A stretch of 64,000 nt of DNA from Antennarius striatus (lineage: Eukaryota > Chordata > Actinopteri > Lophiiformes > Antennariidae). How positions within the stretch are numbered: the stretch's first letter is position 1; each line of letters starts with the position of its first letter. A program made the translations under genes and the position numbers. Location of the stretch: assembly GCF_040054535.1 (NCBI RefSeq), contig NC_090794.1:5509001-5573000 (forward strand). The letters run 5' to 3'. Positions 1-13,100 of this stretch are shown here, one piece after another. Below the pieces are notes generated by a model. That model was not told the DNA's origin and did no database searches. It worked only from the letters and a program-made list of their open reading frames with translations.

Positions 1-3000
1 CGCCTGGTAATGGTTAATGATGGGGCACTGATAAATTTTTTTTTAAAAGTTTGTTTTTTTGATAAAACAGGTCAAACTGAAATTGAAATTCATTTGAGTT
101 GCATGTCATTTTAGGAAACTCCAACTCAAGTCTAAACAACTTCATAAAAAAAATATGTGCAAACAAAATGATGAACCACAAAACGCTGATAAACAGCTGA
201 TCATTTTTATTCAAATAATGCAGTTTTTTTTTTACATCAATGTTTTTAAATAGGAAAACGGGCAAAGAGCTGAAAAACATGTCAGACAACTTAAGTTACA
301 CCAACATAAAAATAATACTCATGATCCCCCACAGTACCGCGTCATCAAAGACTTCTTGTGCTCTTTTAAGGTGATAGACTCATCACGGAGTGTGGACCCC
401 AAAGAAGCACAAAAATGTCCTTTCATATTTCCAGTGGAAAGAGCAGGTGTAGTGCATTACCATGCACATGAGCCACACTAACTTTGGTGCCAAATACATC
501 AGGAACAGATTTTATGCAATGCAGAAAAAAGGACCTCACATACTAAATGGGGTCGTGTGCAAAATGAAGAGGGCTGCTGCAACTCTGGACAGAGTCGATT
601 ACACAGGAGTTCAAAATCTCCTTCTAATGGGGTCAGTGATTTGAAGTATGAAGCCTCCGGACTAACAGAAGAATGAAAGAGAAGGTTTGGAATCAAATTA
701 TATCACAAAGTCTTGTGAGACTACTGACAGCAGATTCCATTTGGTACATTTCTTTTTTCAATCCCACAAACTTGATTCCTTTTTACTCTATAACACAATT
801 ATGCATGCTCTACAAGTAGATTCAGCTTTGAGTAAAATACTGTAATTTAAGTTTATTCCACAACTACAGTTTATTCAAAAGCAGAATACGAGATGTGAGA
901 AGACTGATTCTTTCTATCTGGAGTGTGACCATTTCACTTTAACTGTCAAAAATGGTTTAGAAGAGTCACATTTCAGTTTTTGACAGTGTAGACAGTAATA
1001 ATAATAATAAAAAAACAGAATCCATGTGTACAAATATTTAGAAACACCCTGAAATCTTCATTGACTGTTGGGAAACTTTATCAGTGACAGTGTATGCTTC
1101 CATAATACCTTTAAAGTCAGCGGGTTTCCACGGCAGATGATGTAATCAATATACACAACACTCCTCCATGTATACGCATCGTATAAATGATTGCAAATCA
1201 ATACAAAATGCATTAATCAGAAAAGGAAATGCTCTTCCAATGTAGTGCTTCAATTAAATGAGTCAAGGAACGTACAGATGGTGAACACCGCTTTTTCAAA
1301 CTATTTGAAGCCCGATATGAACAGCCACTGAATATCGGGTGTCATCTTCTGATGCTCAGTTTTACCAAACACTAACAATAGTCAAAGGCCGCTTCCCATC
1401 GTCTCTGCTGAACTTCCTCAAAAGTTGACAAAGCAAAAAGAAAATTCTCACTTCAAAATTACCTTAGAACAAATTTCCTGAGCTTTTGACCCCTCATCTC
1501 CAGCCTTCATCCAGAGAACCCACTGAGTCGCCACATGTCAGATATTCAACACTGATGCAAATGCATATGTACCAAATTGATATAGTTGGCAAAAATTTTA
1601 ATCTGTAAGCAAAAGAAACTTCACATAAAGGAAGTGCATTTGTTTTGCCTCTTCACCTCTGAACTAGGAGAATGACACATTACAAATATTTTATACTGTT
1701 TACACTATGTGGCCTTTCCCCTCCTCCCAGCAGTTAACTTTGTTACGCAATCCTTTGTGACAACACAGCTGTTGTTATTGTCAAGCAGAAGATATGCTAA
1801 ATGCAAAACCGCCTGCATTCTTGATACATTTGCGCTTTACTTCTTTTTGTCTAACATGCATTTGGCTAAATGGAGCTCGTTTCGGCACTATGACAACACG
1901 ACTTTACAGAGTGAAAAATCCTCGGTTCCAATACTGAGTTTTTAATCTATGAGTGTCCAGCTTCCCTTATACTAATGTCAGAGGTGACTGTAGAAATATG
2001 GCTTTTGTTGGGGGGAAGGGGGGACTTCAAAACCAGCTACACCTACATAAACATTGAACTTTGAGACTTCATCCTTGTACCTTGCAGTCACACATAAGGC
2101 CACCTCTATTTTCACACAGGACAGATTCACACAAATCATCAGCTCAGACAACCCATTAAATTATCATTAAAAAAAAAAAAAGAGTGCGAAATTCACCGAA
2201 AAAGACATCGAACAAACAAACAAAAACGTCCATATTATAGAACATTATCATCTATGTACAATGTCTCTGATCAAAACAAGACAAAAATCAATATGTCGAT
2301 GGACAAAATTCATTGATGAAAATGCAAAGTAAATTCATCGTCAGGAAGGCATCATGCTTTCTATCCCAGGGGAGTGAAAGAGAGAATATCTGCTCTTATA
2401 GTAACTGTAAACAGCAAGAAAGTAATCAGTGTCTTTATTCCCTTTAAAACAAGCAGACACCTTAACTGGTTACTTCAGGGGAACCAGTTTACCCACAATC
2501 ATCTCTGATAGCAATAGGTTTTCTCCGAAACCTACTGAGATGCTTCTTTGTACATCTCACCACAGCTTTCAAATAATCCAAAGGGACATTTAAAAAAAAA
2601 AGAAAGAAGAAAGAAAGTCAAAAGTTGTCCATTTCATGTTGGCCTGTTCTGCAGTGAGACATGTAGGCATATTATTTTCACTTAATCAGTGCTACGATAA
2701 AGTGCTAAAGAAATGGCACAGCTTCATTTCCAAACTCCAGAAGAGAGTTTTAAAAGATTTTAACAGATTCAACATCTTTTGACTGACATGCTTCACTGCA
2801 GAATCCATTGAGAAAGTTGGTCTATGTCGCACTAATAAGGCAAAACTGAAGAACTTTTTATCGAAATAAATTTTTTCACTTCACAATTCATGAGAAAAAC
2901 ACTGGCGAAAACAGAGTGCAGGTAAAAAAAATCAAAACAAACAAGAGACCTGCAAATATTTTAAATAGTAATCAATAAATATGAAACCATTTATTTTGAT

Positions 3001-3209
3001 GTGCTAACATCAAAAGTCTGTTGACACAGGACTGGATAGAGTCTGATCAGGCAAAGTAAAGGTGCAGTCCAACAAAAAAGATCCCAAAAAGAGAGGAACT
3101 GATTCTGCTTTCGATATGTCGTTATTTCACCGTTGTTGCTATTATGGAGACATTCACTGAGAGAAGGGTTCGGACTGAAGGGTGTGGGAACCACAGGGAG
3201 GAAGTGACA
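1..3209 (-). other. Downstream of IGF2R: probable 3' UTR and 3' flank
   Basis: No coding gene seen; open frames here are short and unrelated to known families. The sequence is AT-rich with A/T runs and lacks splice-linked coding segments. It begins right after the igf2r stop, so an unknown part is 3' UTR. Polyadenylation hexamers on the minus strand occur near 2990 and again near 205, so transcript ends of about 0.2 and 3 kb are both possible. Confidence 0.5.
2990..2995 (-). terminator. Candidate polyadenylation signal for IGF2R
   Basis: AATAAA on the minus strand about 215 nt past the stop codon. A second hexamer lies near 205-210, which would give a 3-kb 3' UTR. Choice between them is not possible from sequence. 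Confidence 0.35.
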
Positions 3210-4161
3210 TCACACCCTGAGGAGGTCCTCATCACTATCATCCTCATCCTGCTTCCCATTGGTTATCGTGCTGTTACCGTGGTTAAGGCCAGAGGAGCGA
3301 CGTTTGCTGCTCTTCGTCCTCCTGTCTGACTCTTCCAGGAGACCGACCAGGTCCTCATCACTCTCCTCCTGAAACAGAGAACATCTGTCAGGTTTTACGC
3401 ACCAAAACTTGGCCGCCATAACTCCTGAAATCACGCAGACAATACTCACCTGAAGGAAGGGACTGCGATGGGTCGTGAGGTTCTTGGTAACCCGGGACGA
3501 TTTCACCACTCGCACCCCTGGGACGCTCAGGACCTCGTCCTCGCTGTCGTCTTCCTGGTCGTCCAATGAGAAAGGCCGCAGGCCGTCCGTGTTCACCGGC
3601 TTTGTCGTGATGTGACCGTTACTAAGGTTACTCCTGCTCCGGTGAGAGGATGAGGAAGAGGATGTGGGAGGGGCATCTAACTCCTCCATTAACCACTCCA
3701 TCTCGTCTTCGCCCCCTTCTTCATCCATGTTGACCTACAAAATCCAGATCCTTTGCTTGAGTACAAGTACTAATTCCCTCACAGCACATTTGTTTCAACA
3801 AATTCAGAATGAGTGATTTCATTATATCGACATACTTTAGAATATTTATAGGACACTTGATTTCCTCTCCTGCAGCAGCCGGCAACCTTCTGGATCACCA
3901 GCTCCCTGTTAGGAGGCAATGGAGGTGCAACAAGACGTTCAGGCAATCGTAAACATTCAGAAAGCTTCTTCAATCGTGATAAATGTTCTGCTTTCTCGAT
4001 GTGCTCACCTTCTCTCTCTCTTGTGGAGCAACAGCCCCAACAGACAGACAGTCAGACCCACCATGAGGACTGTCAGCATTAGACCCACAGCCATGCTCCG
4101 AGTGTACAGAGGCGAAGTGTTGCTGCCATCATCGTCGTCATCGCTTGACTTTTCAACAGTT
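3210..4161 (-). CDS. igf2r: IGF2R exons 48-51: transmembrane segment and cytoplasmic sorting tail
   Basis: Exons: 4009-4161, 3836-3905, 3450-3734, and 3368 down to the stop at 3210-3212. Exon 48 encodes an acidic stalk with SSDDDDDG, a hydrophobic span ([19 protein letters not shown]) and HKRERR. Exon 49 ends with SYKYSKV, the tyrosine endocytosis signal. The tail then has EMEWLMEEL, close to ETEWLMEEI in human, and [13 protein letters not shown]. The C-terminal [10 protein letters not shown] is the GGA/AP-1 acidic-dileucine signal ([10 protein letters not shown] in human). A second acidic cluster with leucines, [13 protein letters not shown], opens exon 51. Intron 50 (3369-3449) is 81 nt, in frame and stop-free. 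Confidence 0.96.
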
Positions 4162-7100
4162 CTGGAAGGGAAAAAAAGGAAGTAAGTTTAATTTACGTAT
4201 GGAGAAACTCTCCCTTTGTAGTGCAGAGAAAAGGTTCCAGATGGTTTGTGGCCATAATAATAAAAAGTGTTTCCTTACGTGAGTCCACACACAGCGTCAG
4301 TGTGCCACAGGAACAGATACTGGCATTCATCCGTTTCAAGCATAAACTCTGGGATGCCAACTCCTGCCGTGGGGTTACAGCGGAACATGATGGTGGATGA
4401 CACCATTTTAGTCTTTTCTCTCCCACAAGGCGACTCGGAGGAAATCATCACATCCAGGTTTCCTCCTGGTGTAACAGCAGACACACAAATTTGTTTGCCG
4501 AAACTATGTTACAAATTATGTTAATGTAAATATACAGAACCCATGTACAAATGGTGTGTGTAATGATAGCTTCACTGCTATGTTTCATGTTTAACATTAG
4601 CATTGCACATGTAGTATATATTTTATACTAACTGGAGCCTACTGGCATAGAAAAACTTAATTTTTCTCATGATTTCCAGAGGTTTTCTAAAAAAAAAAAA
4701 AATTGTACCAATTCTCAGAAAATAGATGTTAATCTAGAAAAACATCTAACTTTAATCAGTTGTTTTTCCAGCTGAACTAAGCTGTTGGCATTTAAAAGCA
4801 GTCTTTGATATGTACAAAGACTTCCAAGTTAAACTAACAAATTATTCATGATTTTGAGCATTTAGAATTGACTTCCTCTCATGATGACATGAAGATGGTG
4901 CTTGGTTTATTTGTGCGTCACCTGCTTTGTGAGTCACTGGGCTTTAAAGTTGTCTCATGTAATTTTTAACATTTCAAATTTAAATGGCAAGGTGTTGATA
5001 TTTTGACATGAATAAATCAGGATCTGTACAAAATACCCATTTGTATTGACTCTCAACAGGTTCAAGCAGTGTGTGTGTGTGTGGGGGGGGTAGATAATCT
5101 TGATTAGTTATGAACTTGAGATCTACATAAAAACTATTTATCATCAGGAAACTTTAAGTGTGTTTGTTGTGAAGTTGTGCCTCTAGCCATGATTAACATT
5201 TCCGACAGTGATTCAATCACTTTATTTACAACTAGGATAGGTGAGATGGGATACTGCTCACACCAATTACCTTTAATGTAGTACTTGACCTTGCTGGAGG
5301 AGCCAATCTTGCGTCTGTAGGGCCCATTAAGTTTAACCTGGCAGATGTTAGCGCCAACACAGCTAATCAAAGAACTGTCGGTGATGCCAGACAACTGGAT
5401 GTGGTAGATGTAGCGGTCACCGTTGAGGCGGATGTCTCCTGATGCCTCATGGTGGCTGGAGGGGAGGGAGGTGTAAAAAAAACATGGTGAAGTAAGCCCA
5501 CGCAAGCGGTAAGTGAACGTTCTTATTGACGCAACTTGGTAAAACATTTGTAGCGACGCGCACAGTATATCAGAGCAGGATGACACCTGTGTGTTTGTGT
5601 TACCTGAAGTAGAGCGGCCCCAAGCTGAGGCTGGCTCCGGTGTCAGGAACCTGGATTGTCCCGTTCACCATCTCAACCTCTTGCTGGGTCACAGCACAAG
5701 CCGATCGAGTCTCCCAGCCAATCACAAACTCGCACGATGTCTTGTTAACACTGCTCACACAAAACACACATAGACATGGGAAAGTCTTTGAACAGCTCAT
5801 AAATCTCCATGTATGAATTTTAGGAGTTAAAAAAAAAAAAAAAAAAATTTAGACATGGGAAAGTCTTTGAACAGCTCATAAATCTCCATGTATGAATTTT
5901 AGGAGTTAGGTGGATTTCCGCTGAAATTCATAATTAATAACTGCTGCTGTGAAAAACAAAAACAAAACAAAAACGTTCAATTTAACTGTTTGTGATGTTT
6001 ACTGAATACAAACACTCAAATAAGTGACTGACAGTAACATCATGTCTGCCAAGACAGGAGAAATATTTTACAAAGTAAAGTTCCAATGATGCTCAGAGAC
6101 AGTTTAACTTTAAAGACGAACATTCAGTCTGTTATTAACCAGCAGTGAAGACATCCAGCCGTAAATGAGTGTTGGACAAGAGTTGCAGCATCGCATTGAG
6201 TGGTTAAGAGATTATATCCATAGGTTCAAATGATGCACATCTCTAACAAGTAAAATAATCCATTTAATTCTGCTTCTTTGTTAATCTCTGCTCTGGTTAT
6301 GTAATCTGGTTTGTTTTGGCTTCACATTGCAATTTTTACAAGTGCCCAAGTGACTGATTGGTATGTTGATCAGCGTGCATCGGAAAAACCTTTGCTCTAT
6401 CATCTCTGCAGCTCATTTTAAGCTTCTTCCATTTGTCTTCTTTTTTTTAAGTGAATTGGTGATTAGTTCACTTTTCAGTTTAGCTTTATCCTAACCTCTA
6501 GCATTTTTGTTAGGGGTTAGATGGAACGATAAAAAAGGAAAGTAGAGAAAAGAAAAGAAGAAGAAAAAATAGAGCCATGAGCCTTGTAGACTGAGAGCTA
6601 CCTCTTTAGTGTTGGGTGTCCAACGGTCAAGCCACAGCTTAACTGGATCACAGTTTTCGCCTTCACACCATTACCACAGGCAGCATCTCCAGCTGAGTAA
6701 CCGACAGATATATTTCCATCTGAAGAAATTGGAGATAGAAAGCGTTATGCCATTATGCACAGCTCAAAAACAAACAAAAGACCACACGATATATTGACTC
6801 GCAAAAAAGCGTGTGAGGAATTTTCGACAAATTGTACAAACTTTTATTTTGACCCATCAGTGACCCCAGTGAAATGTGTGTAACTTGACTACCTACCTGT
6901 GTAGCTCATTTTCTGTGTATAAACTCGGCCCAGGACTTCGGTCTTTCCCGCTGATGTGTGTCGACACACAGTTGCTCCTTCTGGACAACCAAGCGACCCA
7001 CCATGGATACTCTGACAGAGGTTGATGTAATACCTAACAACATAAAACATAATTTCATTGAATAAACTCAGAGCATGATTTAGCTGTATCTGAGCAGGAG

Positions 7101-10100
7101 GGCTCACTAAATGTATGTGAAACATGAGCTTTCAGACTCATATGGTTACAAGGTTGCAGTGACAGCTTTTACTGTCCAACGGTAAATATGCAAATTAATC
7201 TGTGCATTAACAGTCCCCCACCTTCCAGGAAACACTTACGAATCTCCTCCGTTGATAAACTTCCATGGCTCAGTGAGGGATGACAGGGATCGGAGGTCAA
7301 AGGTCTGATGCTGGCTGACCAACTTGCACTCCATCTTTCTCGGGGGACAAACGGCATTGGTCCGCCACTGGAAGGTGGCTGAACAATCTTCCGTCACAGA
7401 GAGCAGCTGTGGAGAGCCAAGGCCTGCAGACTGGTCGCAGGTGAACAGTATAGACGACTGACGTTTACCAGACACTGAGGGGAAAAACAATAAGGTTAGT
7501 ATTAGGGAAAGAGGGAGGTTGTGGTTGAGGTAATAAACACAAGCATTTTGGACATCTAGATAGAATAAAGTATCTGCTACGGAAGTAATAAATCACCTTC
7601 CAAGTATTCTCTTATGTTCTTTATGTGAACTGGTGACACAGCTGGCACACACATTTCAGACATATTGTGAAACATCCAATAATTTAGCCTGCCACTGTAT
7701 TTGTGTATCAGTCTGGAACTGTTTAGTTGAATTTCACAGTTGTTTTTGAGCTGATCTATTTAATGACATAGCAGAAAAATTTGCAGTACATTTGCAGTTG
7801 TAATCTAATTGTACTTCTACTACAGCGCTGCATTAAATCCAGAGCAATGTAGGCTAAAACATCCCAAGGTCCCAGATGACCAACAGGTTTTTTAAAATAT
7901 TGCTTTTGGTGCATTTTTGCCTGATTTGGAAGACACAGCTGAAGATAAGTCATAAGAAATAGAAGTGTGACTTTGTAGACTGTCAACAAAGGGATGTGAA
8001 AGTGATTTTTTTTTTTGCCTGCTCTCCATTCTACAGGTTCAGTCTGGGGTAGGTATTATCTCTGTGACTGTGCATCACATCCTTTTATGTGCTGCGTTGC
8101 TCGAGAAGTACTCACCGTCGCTGCAGAATCCCCACTTCCTGTCCGTATCATAGTCGGCAGTGGTGGCACACCACTTCCGTCCTCCCATTGCCAAATCTGT
8201 GGTGCACTCTGTATGAGTCTTCTTTGCAGCGGTGAAGGGGAACACACACACCTCACCTTCACTTGTCACTAAAACAAATAACACACAAATAAAATTAAGT
8301 ACATACACACGTTTTGGCGACCCCTAGTAGGAAAAGCTTAAAAGAATTTTTAGAACAGCTACATAAACAGCTACATATCAAGTGAAATATTAGCAAAACT
8401 TAAATAAATAAAATAAATGCATACAAATTTAGTGCCTGGCCAGATGTCAGCTCCAATGTCAGGCTAAAACTACCCTGTTAATCATCATGAAGATACTTTG
8501 GCTATGAGATGATTTCAGAACCCATTTGTGAAGGTTTATGTCAAAGACTTGACATAATAAAAAGTATTAAGACTCAACACACACACCTGGAGGGCAGGGA
8601 TCTCCTCCTCCATACTGCATCAGCACAGCCTGCTCATCGTGTTTGAAGTCCATCGTCATTGCCTTGCTGATTCCAAAAGATGAGGCAACCTTGTCGGAAC
8701 CAGAATCACCAGACACCCGGCACACTGTGCTGTTCTTACAGGCCGGCTCTGCCACTGAGCCACAGATATTGATGTAGTAAAAGCTGGAGTCCACGGGAAC
8801 CTGACATCAAGACACACAACTTTACAATGATTTTATAAGACGGCCCAGATTGGACTGACCTGCAGTTAGCACAAGGCAACAAAAAAACCTGGATGGACAA
8901 ATATCTACATTTATAACAGCTAAAGAGAAATATGAAAGAGACACAAGGAAAAATGATTTGGCAAGTTCAAAGTCACTGAGACATGAAGTTTACGGGCAGA
9001 CAAAGCTAATGGAGTGTACCTTGACTTCACCAGAGAGGGTCGACAGGTCAAAGGTGAACTGCAGCTGGGAATCAGTCAGTTTGCAACCACTGATGTGTGT
9101 CGCGTCTGAACACACTAAAGGAGTTGCCCACTCAAATACGTAGACACATCCTTGCAGCCTCAGCATTTGTGGAGAGCCCTGAATGAAGATATATAAAGGT
9201 CACTCGAGTTCTAAAGAGAATCAGAATTGAAGATTAAATCCCCAGAGAGCGGTAACAGCACAGGTCTAGGTATTTTATAATAAAGTCGTACTGACCAGCT
9301 CCAGGCCTCTCTGACAGGTGAAGACGATGGTTGAGGTGTAGTTTTGCTCAACAGTGCACTTGGTGGAGCTGTGGTAGGTGATGGACACTTCCCCCGTGAA
9401 GGTATTGATCTCAGGACCGCTGGTAGTCCGACCAATGTCCTTCAAGAGAATCAAAGGGAAAGAAAAAAAACTCTCAGTGATAGGATGAGAAAACATCCAA
9501 TATTGAGCGCTGGAACTGAAGGATTGTCATTGTATTCTATCTGATCTATTCTAATCTGTCATTGTTCCCTTCATTTCTTATAAAATAGCACCTACAAGTG
9601 GGCTACTCGCTGCTGATTGAATAAAAAACATCCACTCATTCACCCCATAAGATGTTCAACATTTATTTTAAAAAATAAAGGTGCTTGTTATTGCAGAGAA
9701 TATAAAAATTGTCTATTTTATAAGACCATTATATCCTTCGTCTGGGTTGCTCACCACAGGAGGTCCGTTATCAGGGTCCATGCAGACGGCTGCACCAGCG
9801 GGGCAGCTGATCCCAGGGATGGGGTTCAGGGACTGGCAGACATTGATGTAGAAGTCTGGTGATTCATCACTTTGGCCTACCTCATCATCTGGGAGGACAT
9901 TATAGAAGCAGAAACATTGTGATCAGTGATGTCAGGGTCAGGATGCAGAATCGAGCAGAAAGTGAGTTGATCCATACTGAAAGGCAAGTGCTGAATGTAC
10001 CTGTTGCTGTGTAATAACCACTGACATGGATCAGAGGAGTCAGGTCTATCAGAGCAGAGCCATTCTGGACCGAACACTTCACCTGCACATATCAATAAAA

Positions 10101-13100
10101 TTATCAAATTGTGGTTTTGTTATGCTCGTCACGTAAAGACTTTTGTCCATAATAAATCGTAATTCTCTACTAAAAATACATACTGCTCAGTTCTGTATAA
10201 CTGTGTTGGATAAGTATTGGCATTCAAGCTTGCAATTACGCAAAAGAAATATCATATTCGTCACATATCCAGTTGATATTTGTAATGAAGTTTTTATTCA
10301 CACTACAATCACTATATTTATTCTACAATGACGCAATCACTAACCACATTTAAAACACCTGACTCAGGTTGGTCCTTTTAACTCTGACAGACCATAAATG
10401 CAACAGCCTCTGTTACATCTCTTTGTCACGTATCAGCCATTCTTCAGGTGTATTTTGCGATATAAAAATGTTTGTGTTCCACAATAATTTTGCATGCAGT
10501 GTAAAACAATTAACCTTCGCTTTCAGGTGAAACATCAGGAAATAAGTCACACCATGATGGAGTAAACAAAAACAGTTCAATTTGCAATGATTGCTGTTCT
10601 AACGACATCGTGGATGTAGAAATAGGTTAACACATTTACAGTTACACACTACCCTACATATATTAACACAAAGATAATACACAAAGCAACACACGAAGAA
10701 AAAAAAAATCCAGACTGTAGCTACCCATCCATTCTGACTACTGTAGAGTTTTAGCTGATGGGATATACTTTTCTAGACAGAAAGCTCCAAAAATATAAGT
10801 TGGAAAAATATTTACGGTGAGTCAAACAGCGATTATAGCTTTGACACACATACGTACTGGCTGTTCGCAGACCAAAGCCGTGTGGAAAGAGAAGAAGTGT
10901 GTGCATGTCTCAGCATTTGAGTCAATGAGAACTGGTTCCGCCTTGGATGAGCCCATATTAGGTGGCCTGTGAAAAACAATGCAAGCAAACAGTGTTATAA
11001 AGTTGTGTTATTTTGCACAAATAGGTAGGATACATTTCAAACAGGTCAAGAAAAAGAAAAAAATATTTAATAACTTCAGAACATAGTGGATATATAACAT
11101 AACTTCTCCCAATGTTCTTCACGATACTTGAGGTACAAGGCTTTAAGAAGAAAGACCTTTAGAAGTGAATCAACCAGGACAGCAGAGAGGGGTGGGGTAC
11201 CTGCAGATGAAGTGGATGATGGTGGTGTGTTTGAGGTTGGGGTTTGCTGGGCAGGGACTTCCTTCTTCATACGTCAGCTCCAGGATGTGATCCTTGTACA
11301 ACAGTTTCCTGTTAACCTGCCCGCCACTCACTGCGGTGCTGGCATCCTTAATGCACACAGCTACAAAATGATAAGCACACACAAGTACATACATTAGAAG
11401 GCTCATTATTTCCATTCCTTTAACTTGGATTCACTGTCTTTTCTTATGAATGAAAGAATGAAAACTTTGCCCCAAAGGAAGAATTTGGTAAACATAATGT
11501 GAGCCACTTTAAGATTGATTAAGATTGGCAGTCAATTTGTATTCTGACGCAGTTTAACTAAACATTCCCTGAATTAAAATGACAAATTTAGAGGTAGTGG
11601 CCAAGATATGCACTCCTTCCTTTGCTAACATATTACTTTGCGGCATCTGCTACAGCCCTGGTGAAAGATAATAATCTAGGGTTTCAGGGCTGTTACTGTG
11701 TTCCCAGGATGACGCTGGTATTACACACACAGCATCAATGTCTGAGCGAGACTAAACAGTGACCAGGAAAGACATGAATGAATTCTTAATGGCTCCCTAT
11801 CCTCATATGCTGTTAGTGTTTAAAAACCGAATCTGCTCCGTCCTGAGGGTTTCAGGAGAGCTTCTGAAACCACGTGCCAGTAGTCAGCACGAGATGTGCA
11901 CATGTCTTCTCTAAGGGCAGTTCCTCATAATGTGCTCTGAGTTTTGACCTGATATGAACCATTTTATGTTCCTACATAGTACAAAAATCATTAAATATCC
12001 AGTGAAAAAAAATAGACATTTTCCTGCAGACATGAAAACAAGTAATTTGTTTCACATTATGAAGCCCCCCATCAAATGTCATATATAGATGATTTTCATT
12101 ATCTAATAGATGGAAGGGTAGGGGGGTTGTTATCACTCATTGAAGTGCATGGAGAGGTTTTGATGGTAATATCACATTAATATGCAGTTATAAGAAGTTA
12201 AATATTGATTGCATTGCAGTGTCACAAAAAAGAACAAAACAAAAACATGAGGGTTGAAGTCTAATCTAATTAACTGCTGATTTATGCGGACGCACTCGGA
12301 AATTGCTCTTAGCCTTTAAGTATTTAAGTGACCGGGGAAATGCACTGGCCTTTCAAACCTGTGATGTCACATCAACAACGGCCTTATCATGATATTTTAT
12401 TAAAAGGATCATAGGAATCAGTTTTGTTGACATTTTTTTGATAGATTGTGCTTACACACCAGTGCCGGGGCTGCATCCAGCGTTGGTTATGTTTCCACAG
12501 ACGTTCATTCGGAACATCTTCCTGTGATCCTTAGTGTCATAAACAGTGTAACCTTCTTCTATTGTCAGGCTACTGAGGTCAAACAAGTGCCCTGTGGGAG
12601 AAAACATGAATATGTGTCAACAGGCTGTCGTGCTATTTGTCCAGTTTGACAATAATAAGCACATACTTTAGGTGTGTATTCATTTACGCATAGCCCAGTA
12701 GGGGTGCGGTGCTCTGAGTGTCTGACCTGTAGCAGGGTTGGTGACCCTGCATTCGTCATGCTGGATGCTGTTCAGAGGGCAGGCAGCAGCTGTTAACCAA
12801 AAGAAAGTGTACATACAATCCTCGATGGCAGAGATCAGAGTAGGTCGGGAGTCCTGCATGAGATGGGAACATAATGGTTCACTGACTTTTATCACAATAA
12901 AAATCTCCTGGCCTAGCTCCTGGCCATATGACATTGGTGTTCTCATCACATGTATAAAAGTTGATTCATAAACTAGACTAGTCAGGCGTATCGGCATGGG
13001 GTCAACCTTCTAAACTCAACTAGGAATTTTCTTCATGCACCGTGATGTTATGCAGACATCAACAAATGAATGAATGACTAGAAATCTTATGCATTTGGAA

